A stretch of 9,460 bases of DNA from Thermoplasmatota archaeon. GTDB lineage: Archaea > Thermoplasmatota > JAQUQK01. The translations under genes were made by a program, and so were the position numbers. Positions 1 through 4,894 of this stretch are shown piece after piece. The notes under the pieces were generated by a model, which was not told where the DNA came from, ran no database searches, and saw only the letters and a list, made by a program, of their open reading frames with translations. The DNA is taken from assembly GCA_028716125.1 (NCBI GenBank), contig JAQUQK010000008.1:1-9460 (forward strand). Reading direction: 5' to 3'. The stretch's first letter is position 1. Every line of letters starts with the position of its first letter.

Positions 1-30
1 AAACTGAAAAAAAGTGTGGGGATGAAATGA
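1..30 (+). CDS. Possible C-terminal end of an upstream gene (partial)
   Basis: The first frame from base 1 is open and reads nine codons (KLKKSVGMK) to a TGA that overlaps the next gene's ATG as ATGA. Such a 4-nt overlap is a usual sign of translational coupling in archaeal operons. The fragment is too short to identify. The frame of the next gene is also open back to base 1, so this short frame may be chance. Confidence 0.3.
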   Translation, partial: KLKKSVGMK

Positions 31-533
31 CCTACGAGCCGTTGCAGGAAGAAATAGAAAAAACATACTGGAATATAAAGCGCGATGCGGAGGCGAACGG
101 CTACCGCCTGAATCCGGACTTGGAATTCACGAAAAATCTCGTCCGCGGTCTTCTGGTGAACGAGAAACGCTACGGTTACTGGGCTTGCCCCTGCCGCCTT
201 GCATCAGGCAAAAAAGATGAGGATTTGGACATAATCTGCCCTTGCGACTACCGCGACCCGGACTTGGGGGAGTTTGGCGCTTGCTATTGCGCGCTTTACG
301 TTTCGCAGGAAATTGCCGAAGGCAAAAAGCAGGCGCAATCTATTCCTGAACGCAGACTGCCGCCCGGCGAGAGGCAGAAAACGCAAATTCCAGTTGGGAC
401 TTCAGCAATTCCAAAACTGGCATATCCCGTCTGGCGCTGCAAGGTTTGCGGATATTTGTGCGCAAGGGGCGAGCCGCCGGAAATTTGTCCGATATGCAAA
501 GCCAAAAAGGACAGGTTTGAGCGGTTTATGTAA
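27..533 (+). CDS. Ferredoxin:thioredoxin reductase catalytic domain fused to a rubredoxin-like domain
   Basis: The protein has 168 residues. Residues 1-100 match the catalytic (beta) subunit of ferredoxin:thioredoxin reductase, which passes electrons from ferredoxin through a [4Fe-4S] centre to a disulfide on a thioredoxin-like partner. The motifs are CPCR (54-57), CPCDY (71-75) and CYCALYV (86-92). By family analogy C54, C71, C73 and C86 bind the cluster and C56/C88 form the redox disulfide. After a Pro/Gln-rich linker (about 101-133), residues 136-168 form a rubredoxin/rubrerythrin-type iron site with C138-x2-C141 and C154-x2-C157, in the order WRCKVCGY then PPEICPICKA. Plant enzymes have CHC where this has CYC. 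The protein is soluble and presumably cytosolic. The ATG at 27 gives the usual N-terminus, but the frame is open to the window edge, so a slightly earlier start cannot be excluded. The redox partners are not visible here. Confidence 0.9.
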   Translation: MTYEPLQEEIEKTYWNIKRDAEANGYRLNPDLEFTKNLVRGLLVNEKRYGYWACPCRLASGKKDEDLDIICPCDYRDPDLGEFGACYCALYVSQEIAEGKKQAQSIPERRLPPGERQKTQIPVGTSAIPKLAYPVWRCKVCGYLCARGEPPEICPICKAKKDRFERFM

Positions 534-570
534 TATTATAATCTATAGAAAATATACACCGCCCGTTCAG
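534..570 (+). promoter_or_regulatory. TATA-rich promoter of crcB, apparently leaderless
   Basis: The gap between the redox gene and crcB is AT-rich at its start (TAATATTATAATCTATAGAA, 532-551). It puts a TATA-like element about 25-30 nt before the ATG at 571. No Shine-Dalgarno sequence precedes that ATG (CCCGTTCAG). Archaeal TATA boxes sit about 26 nt before the start of transcription, so transcription would begin at or next to the start codon. The gap is too short to hold a fluoride riboswitch. Confidence 0.5.
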
Positions 571-957
571 ATGCGCGCAATTATCTCGGTCGCACTCGGC
601 GGGGCCACTGGCGCTTTGATGCGCTATGGCGTTTCCCTGCTGACGCACAGATTCTGGAAAGAGGCATTTCCACTCGGCACGTTAATCATCAATCTCTCCG
701 GCTGTTTCATAATTGGGCTTCTCGGCGGAATGGTGGAGCGCACCTCCACAATTTCAGCAGAACTGAAACTTTTCCTTTTCATGGGCATTTTAGGCGCATT
801 CACCACATTCTCGACTTTCGGGCTTGAGACCGCGGTTTTGTTCCAGCGCGGAGAGGCAAAGGTAGCGCTTTTGAACATATTGCTTAGCAACCTGCTTGGA
901 ATTGGCTTGGTTTTTGCGGGATTTGCCATTTCCAGGTATTTGGTTTTGGCAAAGTAG
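571..957 (+). CDS. crcB: Fluoride ion exporter CrcB/Fluc
   Basis: The protein has 128 residues, the normal size for the Fluc family of dual-topology fluoride channels, which remove toxic fluoride across the cytoplasmic membrane as antiparallel dimers. Four hydrophobic segments lie at about 1-24, 34-54, 67-89 and 97-124. Family signatures are GGATGALMRY (10-19), GTLIINLSG (36-44, with the pore Asn at 41) and GILGAFTTFSTFGLE (72-86). The last contains the TTFSTF stretch with the two phenylalanines (80, 83) that line the fluoride path, and Gly75 near the central sodium site. The frame is open far upstream into the preceding gene, but the ATG at 571 gives the conserved N-terminus and fits the promoter. 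It is a single-gene Fluc, so a homodimer is expected. No fluoride riboswitch is visible. Confidence 0.95.
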   Translation: MRAIISVALGGATGALMRYGVSLLTHRFWKEAFPLGTLIINLSGCFIIGLLGGMVERTSTISAELKLFLFMGILGAFTTFSTFGLETAVLFQRGEAKVALLNILLSNLLGIGLVFAGFAISRYLVLAK

Positions 958-985
958 ATAATAAATATCTCGCTCAAATGTCTGT

Positions 986-1045
986 ATGAACCTACTTTCC
1001 AACCCCATTGCCGGACGAAGCGGCCATATCCCAGAAATCCCATAA
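986..1045 (+). CDS. Possible 19-residue ORF, or the start of a truncated gene
   Basis: An ATG 23 nt downstream of an AT-rich stretch (AGATAATAAATATCT, 955-969) opens a frame of 19 codons (MNLLSNPIAGRSGHIPEIP) ending in TAA. The spacing resembles the leaderless promoters seen for crcB and the ATPase gene. I recognise no family. It may be a micropeptide, the head of a gene cut off by the rearrangement just downstream, or chance. The rest of 958-1083 holds nothing else I can name apart from the terminator-like stretch at its end. Confidence 0.15.
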   Translation: MNLLSNPIAGRSGHIPEIP

Positions 1046-1048
1046 CCG

Positions 1049-1074
1049 CCTAAAAAAATTAGGAGAAAAAGAAA
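1049..1074 (-). terminator. U-rich terminator-like 3' flank of the pilin remnant
   Basis: On the minus strand this is a pyrimidine-rich run (TTTCTTTTTCTCCTAATTTT) just after the stop codon of the pilin remnant. Bases 1049-1063 also form a perfect 5-bp inverted repeat, CCTAA-AAAAA-TTAGG. U-rich tracts terminate transcription in archaea. Bases 1055-1074 are identical to 2816-2835, which follow the intact pilin gene. Confidence 0.45.
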
Positions 1075-1083
1075 GTTGCAGTC

Positions 1084-1150
1084 TTACTGTGTCCACTCCA
1101 TCAATGTTGTGCTTTTGGATCCGGCGTGATTTGTAAACTGCTGAAATTGT
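1084..1150 (-). pseudogene. Remnant of the 3' end of a pilin gene
   Basis: Read on the minus strand, the end of this stretch encodes HAGSKSTTLMEWTQ and a TAA stop. The intact pilin at 2846-3229 ends STNTLVYQNSWTQ-stop. Both share the closing W-T-Q-stop, the nucleotides around the stop (CTTACTG-GTCCA on the + strand) and a following 20-base identical 3' flank. No pilin N-terminal segment is found upstream: the sequence turns into AT-rich spacer before the ATPase gene. I read this as the tail of a former tandem pilin paralogue. The left limit (stop codon) is firm, while the right limit of the similarity is approximate. Confidence 0.5.
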
Positions 1151-1225
1151 AAACCGAATCGCATTACAAAAATGTAAATTTTTAAGTTAGTATACTTTAA
1201 GGGCATACAAACGGCCCATTGTGTT

Positions 1226-1298
1226 ATGTTCACTTTTTCGAACAAAAATACTGACACCTGTATAACATCTTTTAAAACCGGCAATAAATCGCACCGTA
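1226..1298 (+). promoter_or_regulatory. TATA-box promoter and a small inverted repeat before the ATPase gene
   Basis: TTTTAAAA at 1270-1277 is centred about 26 nt before the GTG at 1299, the spacing expected for an archaeal TATA box feeding a leaderless transcript. No Shine-Dalgarno sequence precedes the GTG. A small inverted repeat, TGTTC-8 nt-GAACA (1227-1244), lies about 30 bp upstream of the TATA box and could be an operator. The rest of 1151-1225 is AT-rich with no feature I can support. Confidence 0.45.
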
Positions 1299-2627
1299 GT
1301 GAATGCCGAATCCGAATCCGTAGAATTCAAGCCATCGCTTTCGCAGATTGACAATATTGTTGAAAGCGTTTCCGCATTTTCAAATACCAAGGGCGGGCGA
1401 ATTGAGATAGGGAAAGACGATAGCAATGGGAGTGTTATTGGTGTTGCTATCGGGAAAAGGACTATTGAAAATCTTGCCAATGATATAAAACAGAACACAG
1501 ATCCGCCTGTTTTTCCGTCCATCGAAGTTGTGAAAATCGACGGGAAAGATATTATCATAATCTCCGTTAAAGAATCCCCATCCAAGCCAGTGCTTGCATA
1601 TGGCAGGGCCTTCAAAAGGGTCGGAAGGTCAAGCCATAAACTAGGATATGAGGAGATAAGGAAACTTGCCGCCGTTTCTTCGAAGATTTATTGGGATGGG
1701 CAGATTTGCAAGGAGGCAAGCTTAGATGACATCGATTCGGAGAAAATCAAATGGTTTCTGAGAAAAGCAAAAGCAGAAAGAAATTATGACGTTGATCCCG
1801 AGACTCCAATAAAGGAGGCATTGGAGAAATTAGAATTAATGAAGGACGAAAAATTAACAAACGCCGCAGTTCTAATGTTCGGCAAAAATCCGCAGAGATT
1901 TTTTATTCAATCCGAAGTAAGGTGTGCCAGATTCAAAGGCATGGAACCTTTGGAATTTATCGACATGAAGGTCTTTAGAGGAAATATAATTGATCAAAGA
2001 GACAATGCTTTGGAATTTGTGAAAGAGCACATACAATTACATGCCAAAATTATTGAAGATAGGGTTGAAAAATGGGAATATCCTATCCCTGCAATACGGG
2101 AGGCAATATCGAATGCAATCTGCCACAGGGATTACGAAACCTCGGGCAACGTTCAGGTTAGAATCTTTGACGACAGGGTCGAGATATGGGGCTGTGGACA
2201 TTTACCCGAACCATTAACGGTAGAAGATCTAAAAAAGAAACACAGATCAATCCCAAGGAACCACTTGATCGCGGAGAATTTCTTTTTGGTTAAGTATATC
2301 GAGCAGTGGGGAACAGGAACCAACAGAATAATCGAGGACTGCCTGAATCACGGCTTACCGGAACCCCTGTTTGAAGATGTTGCCGGTGAGCTTGTAGTGA
2401 CATTCAGGAAATATAGAATAACAGATGAAATTCTAAAGGAACTTAATGAAAGAGAGAAAACTATTGTAAATTACATCAAGGATCATGGGCAGATATCCCG
2501 AAAGGAGTGTGTCGCCCTGCTTAAAGTTTCTCCGCGCACGGCGTTTAGATACCTGAACTCTTTAAAGGAGAAAAATATTATTGTGGAACAGGGGAGAGGG
2601 AAGAGCGTTGTTTATGTTCTGAAGTGA
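1299..2627 (+). CDS. Schlafen AlbA_2 / GHKL ATPase-like putative transcriptional regulator
   Basis: The protein has 442 residues in three parts. Residues about 5-115 form an AlbA_2 (Schlafen-type, putative nucleic-acid-binding) domain with VEFKPSLSQ (8-16) and SAFSNTKGGRIEIG (25-38). Residues about 260-370 match the GHKL-type ATPase domain of this family, with an N-box-like REAISNAICHRDY (267-279) and a glycine loop QWGTGTNRI (336-344). Residues about 380-442 form a winged helix-turn-helix (ISRKECVALLKVSPRTAFRYL, 399-419, then a basic wing). Its exact target is unknown; family members are annotated as ATP-binding regulators and often sit in variable genome regions. The GTG at 1299 is the only good start after the last in-frame stop (1263), and it lacks the 8-15 N-terminal residues common in relatives. 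Base composition is clearly more AT-rich than the ribosomal genes (many ATA, AAA and TTA codons), which suggests transfer. It sits alone between two pilin 3' ends. Confidence 0.85.
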   Translation: MNAESESVEFKPSLSQIDNIVESVSAFSNTKGGRIEIGKDDSNGSVIGVAIGKRTIENLANDIKQNTDPPVFPSIEVVKIDGKDIIIISVKESPSKPVLAYGRAFKRVGRSSHKLGYEEIRKLAAVSSKIYWDGQICKEASLDDIDSEKIKWFLRKAKAERNYDVDPETPIKEALEKLELMKDEKLTNAAVLMFGKNPQRFFIQSEVRCARFKGMEPLEFIDMKVFRGNIIDQRDNALEFVKEHIQLHAKIIEDRVEKWEYPIPAIREAISNAICHRDYETSGNVQVRIFDDRVEIWGCGHLPEPLTVEDLKKKHRSIPRNHLIAENFFLVKYIEQWGTGTNRIIEDCLNHGLPEPLFEDVAGELVVTFRKYRITDEILKELNEREKTIVNYIKDHGQISRKECVALLKVSPRTAFRYLNSLKEKNIIVEQGRGKSVVYVLK

Positions 2628-2629
2628 AG

Positions 2630-2660
2630 GTGGCACGAAAGTGGCACGAAAGTGGCACGA
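2630..2660 (+). repeat. Three tandem copies of an 11-bp unit, GTGGCACGAAA
   Basis: The unit occurs at 2630-2640, 2641-2651 and 2652-2660 (the last lacking its final two bases), starting two bases after the TGA of the ATPase gene. Because 11 is not a multiple of three, three units step through all three frames. The array continues in the ATPase frame past the stop as RWHESGTKVARLK. The remaining 2661-2810 is noncoding as far as I can tell and becomes very AT-rich. Confidence 0.9.
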
Positions 2661-2805
2661 TTGAAAACGGCATCTAGTTCGCATTATTCTGCAAAAACCC
2701 GATCCATTCCGCACCCGCAAGCCATTTCGGATTGGATTTCCGCTTTACCACCAAAGCGCAAAAACCCCACAAGATTTGCAAATAATTATTTTTTTAGAAT
2801 TTTAA

Positions 2806-2835
2806 TAAAATATAGAAAATTAGGAGAAAAAGAAA
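2806..2835 (-). terminator. U-rich terminator of the pilin gene
   Basis: Directly after the pilin stop, the minus strand runs into pyrimidine-rich sequence (TTTCTTTTTCTCCTAATTTT at 2835-2816, then more AT). This is typical of archaeal U-tract termination. It is identical over 20 bases to 1055-1074 behind the pilin remnant. Confidence 0.5.
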
Positions 2836-2845
2836 AGCAATCTAC

Positions 2846-3229
2846 TTACTGAGTCCAACTGTTCTGATAAACGAGGGTGTTAGTAGATGTCTGCTTAATG
2901 GTTATCGTGCATGCCGTTCCTGACGCTGCGGTATACGGAATCATGTCACCTGCATCAATAGTTCCTGTTGGGGCAGTTCCTGCTGCAGCACCAGTGAAGG
3001 TTATCACAAATCCATTCCAGTTAAGTCCCGAATCGGCACTTACTACTGTGAAGTTTCCTCCCGCTGTTGACGAAATGCGGCTGCATGACATATTTGCTGC
3101 CTGTTTTCCCTGTCCGCTGAATCCGCTGACCCAGACGTACACGGTTGCCGCGAGAACTACCGTTATTGCGACCATCAGGATGACCGCTATTACGGGCGAT
3201 ACTGCTTCTTTGCTTTTCATGAATTTCAT
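2846..3229 (-). CDS. Type IV pilin-like protein with class III signal peptide (archaeal pilin N-terminal domain)
   Basis: The protein has 127 residues. The N-terminus has a short charged leader (MKFMKSKEA) followed by VSPVIAVILMVAITVVLAAT and YVWVSGF (about 10-37). This is the archaeal pilin/archaellin-like signature, processed by a prepilin peptidase near residues 7-8, with the hydrophobic helix forming the filament core or a membrane anchor. The rest (38-127) is a Ser/Thr/Gly-rich, probably beta-rich extracellular domain with two cysteines (C49, C107) that could form a disulfide. The ATG at 3229 follows a G-rich ribosome binding site (GGGGGTGTGAT, 3243-3233); a second in-frame ATG lies three codons in. 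No secretion ATPase or prepilin peptidase gene is near. Its 3' end faces the ATPase gene and it is divergent from the ribosomal operon. An adhesin or surface pseudopilus subunit is the likely role. Confidence 0.85.
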   Translation of the reverse strand: MKFMKSKEAVSPVIAVILMVAITVVLAATVYVWVSGFSGQGKQAANMSCSRISSTAGGNFTVVSADSGLNWNGFVITFTGAAAGTAPTGTIDAGDMIPYTAASGTACTITIKQTSTNTLVYQNSWTQ

Positions 3230-3241
3230 TTTATCACACCC

Positions 3242-3266
3242 CCTGGCCGCGAATTCCGAAGCCAGG
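3242..3266 (-). promoter_or_regulatory. Hairpin in the pilin mRNA leader abutting the ribosome binding site
   Basis: CCTGGC (3242-3247) and GCCAGG (3261-3266) form a 6-bp stem with a 13-nt loop. In the pilin mRNA the 3' arm runs straight into the G-rich ribosome binding site and shares two bases with it, so the fold could limit initiation. The predicted mRNA leader is about 75 nt, long for an archaeon that also appears to use leaderless messages. Confidence 0.45.
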
Positions 3267-3325
3267 CCATTTCAGCCCTCGGGCCTTGCCCTCATTGAGC
3301 TATACTATGTTATATGCGATTATCA

Positions 3326-3335
3326 TTTATATAAA
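3326..3335 (-). promoter_or_regulatory. TATA box of the pilin gene
   Basis: TTTATATAAA is a perfect archaeal TATA element. On the minus strand it predicts transcription starting near 3304, about 75 nt before the pilin ATG. One TGTCCAAAATA motif begins two bases upstream of it. Confidence 0.55.
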
Positions 3336-3336
3336 A

Positions 3337-3412
3337 TGTCCAAAATAATCATGGTTGTAAATCATATATACTTTGTCCAAAATACTAGGAAGGAGATTTT
3401 GTTTTTTGGACA
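3337..3412. repeat. Three TGTCCAAAA motifs upstream of the pilin promoter
   Basis: TGTCCAAAATA occurs exactly at 3337-3347 and 3374-3384, and the inverted TTTTGGACA at 3404-3412. Two are direct repeats 37 bp apart, and the third is inverted. The first abuts the pilin TATA box, in the place where an archaeal activator or repressor would bind. This looks like a multi-site operator, though no regulator is identified. Confidence 0.5.
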
Positions 3413-3423
3413 CTTTTTTGCGC

Positions 3424-3542
3424 AAAGCCGATTCGCAGGAAGCGTTTTCCCGTTTTTGATGGAGAAGCCCTAAAGAAATAGAGACAAAGAAAAAGCCGCT
3501 CCGTTTCCGAAGCGAGGCTCATTTTTTCCCGTTCTGATGGAG
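3424..3542. repeat. Imperfect tandem repeat with a hairpin between the pilin and ribosomal promoters
   Basis: Two copies follow the pattern AAAGCCG-T-CG, then GAAGCG, then TTTTCCCGTT-TGATGGAG: 3424-3464 and 3492-3542. The second has about 10 extra bases, and the TTTTCCCGTT-TGATGGAG cores differ by one indel and one base. The second copy contains a possible hairpin (GCCGCT near 3495 with AGCGAGGC ending at 3518) flanked by A and T runs, which could act as a terminator in either direction. I see no convincing gene in 3413-3580. Confidence 0.5.
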
Positions 3543-3575
3543 GCTGGCGTTTCCCATACTCCTGTTTCCGTTCAA

Positions 3576-3590
3576 ATACCTTTATAATCA
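3576..3590 (+). promoter_or_regulatory. TATA-box promoter of the ribosomal protein operon
   Basis: The sequence ATACCTTTATAATCA has a TATA element at 3581-3588. By the usual 25-26 nt spacing, transcription would start near 3611. No better TATA box lies closer to the first gene: the 280 bases before 3890 are GC-rich. Confidence 0.5.
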
Positions 3591-3610
3591 AATATCCTAT
3601 TCACCCCTTG

Positions 3611-3889
3611 CAGTTTACCAGACACAATCGGGGCAACCTGACTGGCGCGTCATCATGCGCCATATCTGTAAAAAAGGACCCCTCGAAGACTCTAGACCTT
3701 TGTGTTTTAAGAGCCTGACTGTGCCACGGTTGCTGACAAAGAGAGAACGTCGATGGAGACGTTTGCCTATCCTTAAAGGCGGCATTGGAAGATTGCGCTT
3801 TGCGGTTGCTTTGCCATCGGGCGCACGCCATTTCTGCGACAGAGGAAGGAAAACGGTTTGCTCCAGCGTTCTAAAATGGGAGAGATAAA
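3611..3889 (+). ncRNA. Long, probably structured 5' leader of the ribosomal protein mRNA
   Basis: This stretch of about 280 nt lies between the predicted transcription start and uL3 and has several helices. They are TGGCGC/GCGCCA (3643-3648 with 3657-3662), AAAGG/CCTTT around 3675-3703, AACGTC/GACGTT (3746-3751 with 3758-3763), GCCT/AGGC (3765-3780) and TGCGC/GCGCA (3794-3798 with 3821-3825). GCAACC at 3633-3638 can pair with GGTTGC at either 3728-3733 or 3804-3809, giving two exclusive folds. Its end carries the ribosome binding site GGGAGAGAT (3878-3886). A frame at 3655-3888 is open but has no ribosome binding site. I match it to no known RNA family, and autoregulation by an operon protein is an inference. 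Confidence 0.4.
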
Positions 3890-4882
3890 ATGGCAAGACC
3901 AAATCGCCCGGTTCACGGGTCCAGGGGCTATTCGCCCAGGAAGAGAGCAGAAAGCCAGGTATGCCGCATAAAGGCATGGCCTGAGATTGAAGGAAAGCCG
4001 AAGATTCAGGGCTTTGCAGGATATAAAGTCGGAATGACGCACGCGCACGTACTCGACTACCGCCCGCACAGCACGACCTCCGGACAGGAAGTCCAGATGC
4101 CGGTCACAATCGTAGAAGTTCCTCCGATGAAGGTTGCGGCAGTAAGGACATACAAGGAGACGCCGTACGGCCTTCAGACAATCACAGAAGTCTGGGCAAG
4201 CGGAGTCGACAGCGACCTTATTTCACTGCCTGAGAACTACAAGCCGGACTTTTCAGAAATGGACAAATTCAACGGCGAGACCGCAGACGTAAGAGTTCTA
4301 GCATATACCACTCCCGAACTCATCACCGGAGTTCCAAAGAAGAATCCCGAACTGATGGAAGTAAGGATCGGCGGCGGAAACGTCCAGGAGCGCCTCGAAT
4401 ACGCAAAGAGCGTTCTCGGCAAGGACGTAGACGTCAGCGAAACAATCCGCGAAGGAGACATGCTTGACGCGATTGCAGTCACAAAGGGCTTTGGATTCCA
4501 GGGCCACGTAAAGAGGTACGGCGTAAAGCTCCTGTCCCACAAGAACAGCAAGCACAGGCGCATGATCGGCACTTCCGGCTCATTCACCCCGCACTACATA
4601 AAGCCCGGAACCCCGCAGGCAGGCCAGGACGGATACCAGCAGCGCACCCAGTACAACATGAGGGTACTCAAGATCGGCGAGAAGGGCGAGGAAATCAACC
4701 CGCAGGGCGGATTTTTGCACTACGGACTTGTACGCAACAAGTACGTCATGTTCCACGGATCGCTCCCGGGACCGACCAAGAGACTCATAAGATTCAGGGA
4801 CGCAATACGCTACCAGAGAGGCATAAAGGTCGAGAAGGCGCAGATAAACTTCGTTTCGACCGAGTCAAAGCAGGGAGCGTAA
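3890..4882 (+). CDS. rpl3: Large ribosomal subunit protein uL3
   Basis: The protein has 330 residues, matching the archaeal/eukaryal form of L3 (the bacterial one is about 210). uL3 binds 23S rRNA early in 50S assembly and sends a loop towards the peptidyl transferase centre. The N-terminus PVHGSRGYSPRKRA (7-20), the core GYKVGMTHAHV (44-54), the central-loop region TKGFGFQGHVKRYGV (198-212) followed by a basic stretch (K214-R224), and GSLPGPTKRLIRFRDA (290-305) are all family hallmarks. The ATG at 3890 is preceded by GGGAGAGAT. It is the first gene of the operon. In several archaea a SPOUT-type RNA methyltransferase gene precedes it; here an unrelated pilin and a long leader do. Confidence 0.98.
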   Translation: MARPNRPVHGSRGYSPRKRAESQVCRIKAWPEIEGKPKIQGFAGYKVGMTHAHVLDYRPHSTTSGQEVQMPVTIVEVPPMKVAAVRTYKETPYGLQTITEVWASGVDSDLISLPENYKPDFSEMDKFNGETADVRVLAYTTPELITGVPKKNPELMEVRIGGGNVQERLEYAKSVLGKDVDVSETIREGDMLDAIAVTKGFGFQGHVKRYGVKLLSHKNSKHRRMIGTSGSFTPHYIKPGTPQAGQDGYQQRTQYNMRVLKIGEKGEEINPQGGFLHYGLVRNKYVMFHGSLPGPTKRLIRFRDAIRYQRGIKVEKAQINFVSTESKQGA

Positions 4883-4894
4883 GGAGGGATATAC

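Noticed and set aside
274..570. N-terminal extension of crcB over the redox gene
   Set aside because: It overlaps the well-supported reductase/rubredoxin gene in another frame. The Fluc family begins at the ATG at 571.
534..570. Fluoride riboswitch before crcB
   Set aside because: The gap is only 37 nt and AT-rich. The conserved fluoride riboswitch pseudoknot needs about 50 nt or more and none of its motifs are present.
2625..2627. Recoded TGA (readthrough) at the end of the ATPase gene
   Set aside because: The protein already ends at a normal place after the winged helix, and nothing resembling a selenocysteine element was seen. The open frame beyond is reported only as a repeat observation.
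2652..2852. A 66-codon frame beginning in the 11-bp repeat
   Set aside because: It has no ribosome binding site or recognisable domain, runs into the pilin terminator and overlaps the pilin 3' end. It is more likely the untranslated continuation of the ATPase frame.
3385..3591. A 68-codon minus-strand frame before the ribosomal operon
   Set aside because: It runs through the TGTCC motifs and the imperfect tandem repeat, has no ribosome binding site or recognisable family, and its start lies in the ribosomal promoter.
3655..3888. A 77-codon open frame on the + strand ending one base before uL3
   Set aside because: No ribosome binding site, an odd composition (very Arg-rich, scattered Cys), long open frames on the other strand over the same bases and clear RNA helices within it. 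A structured leader explains it better, though a leader peptide cannot be fully excluded.
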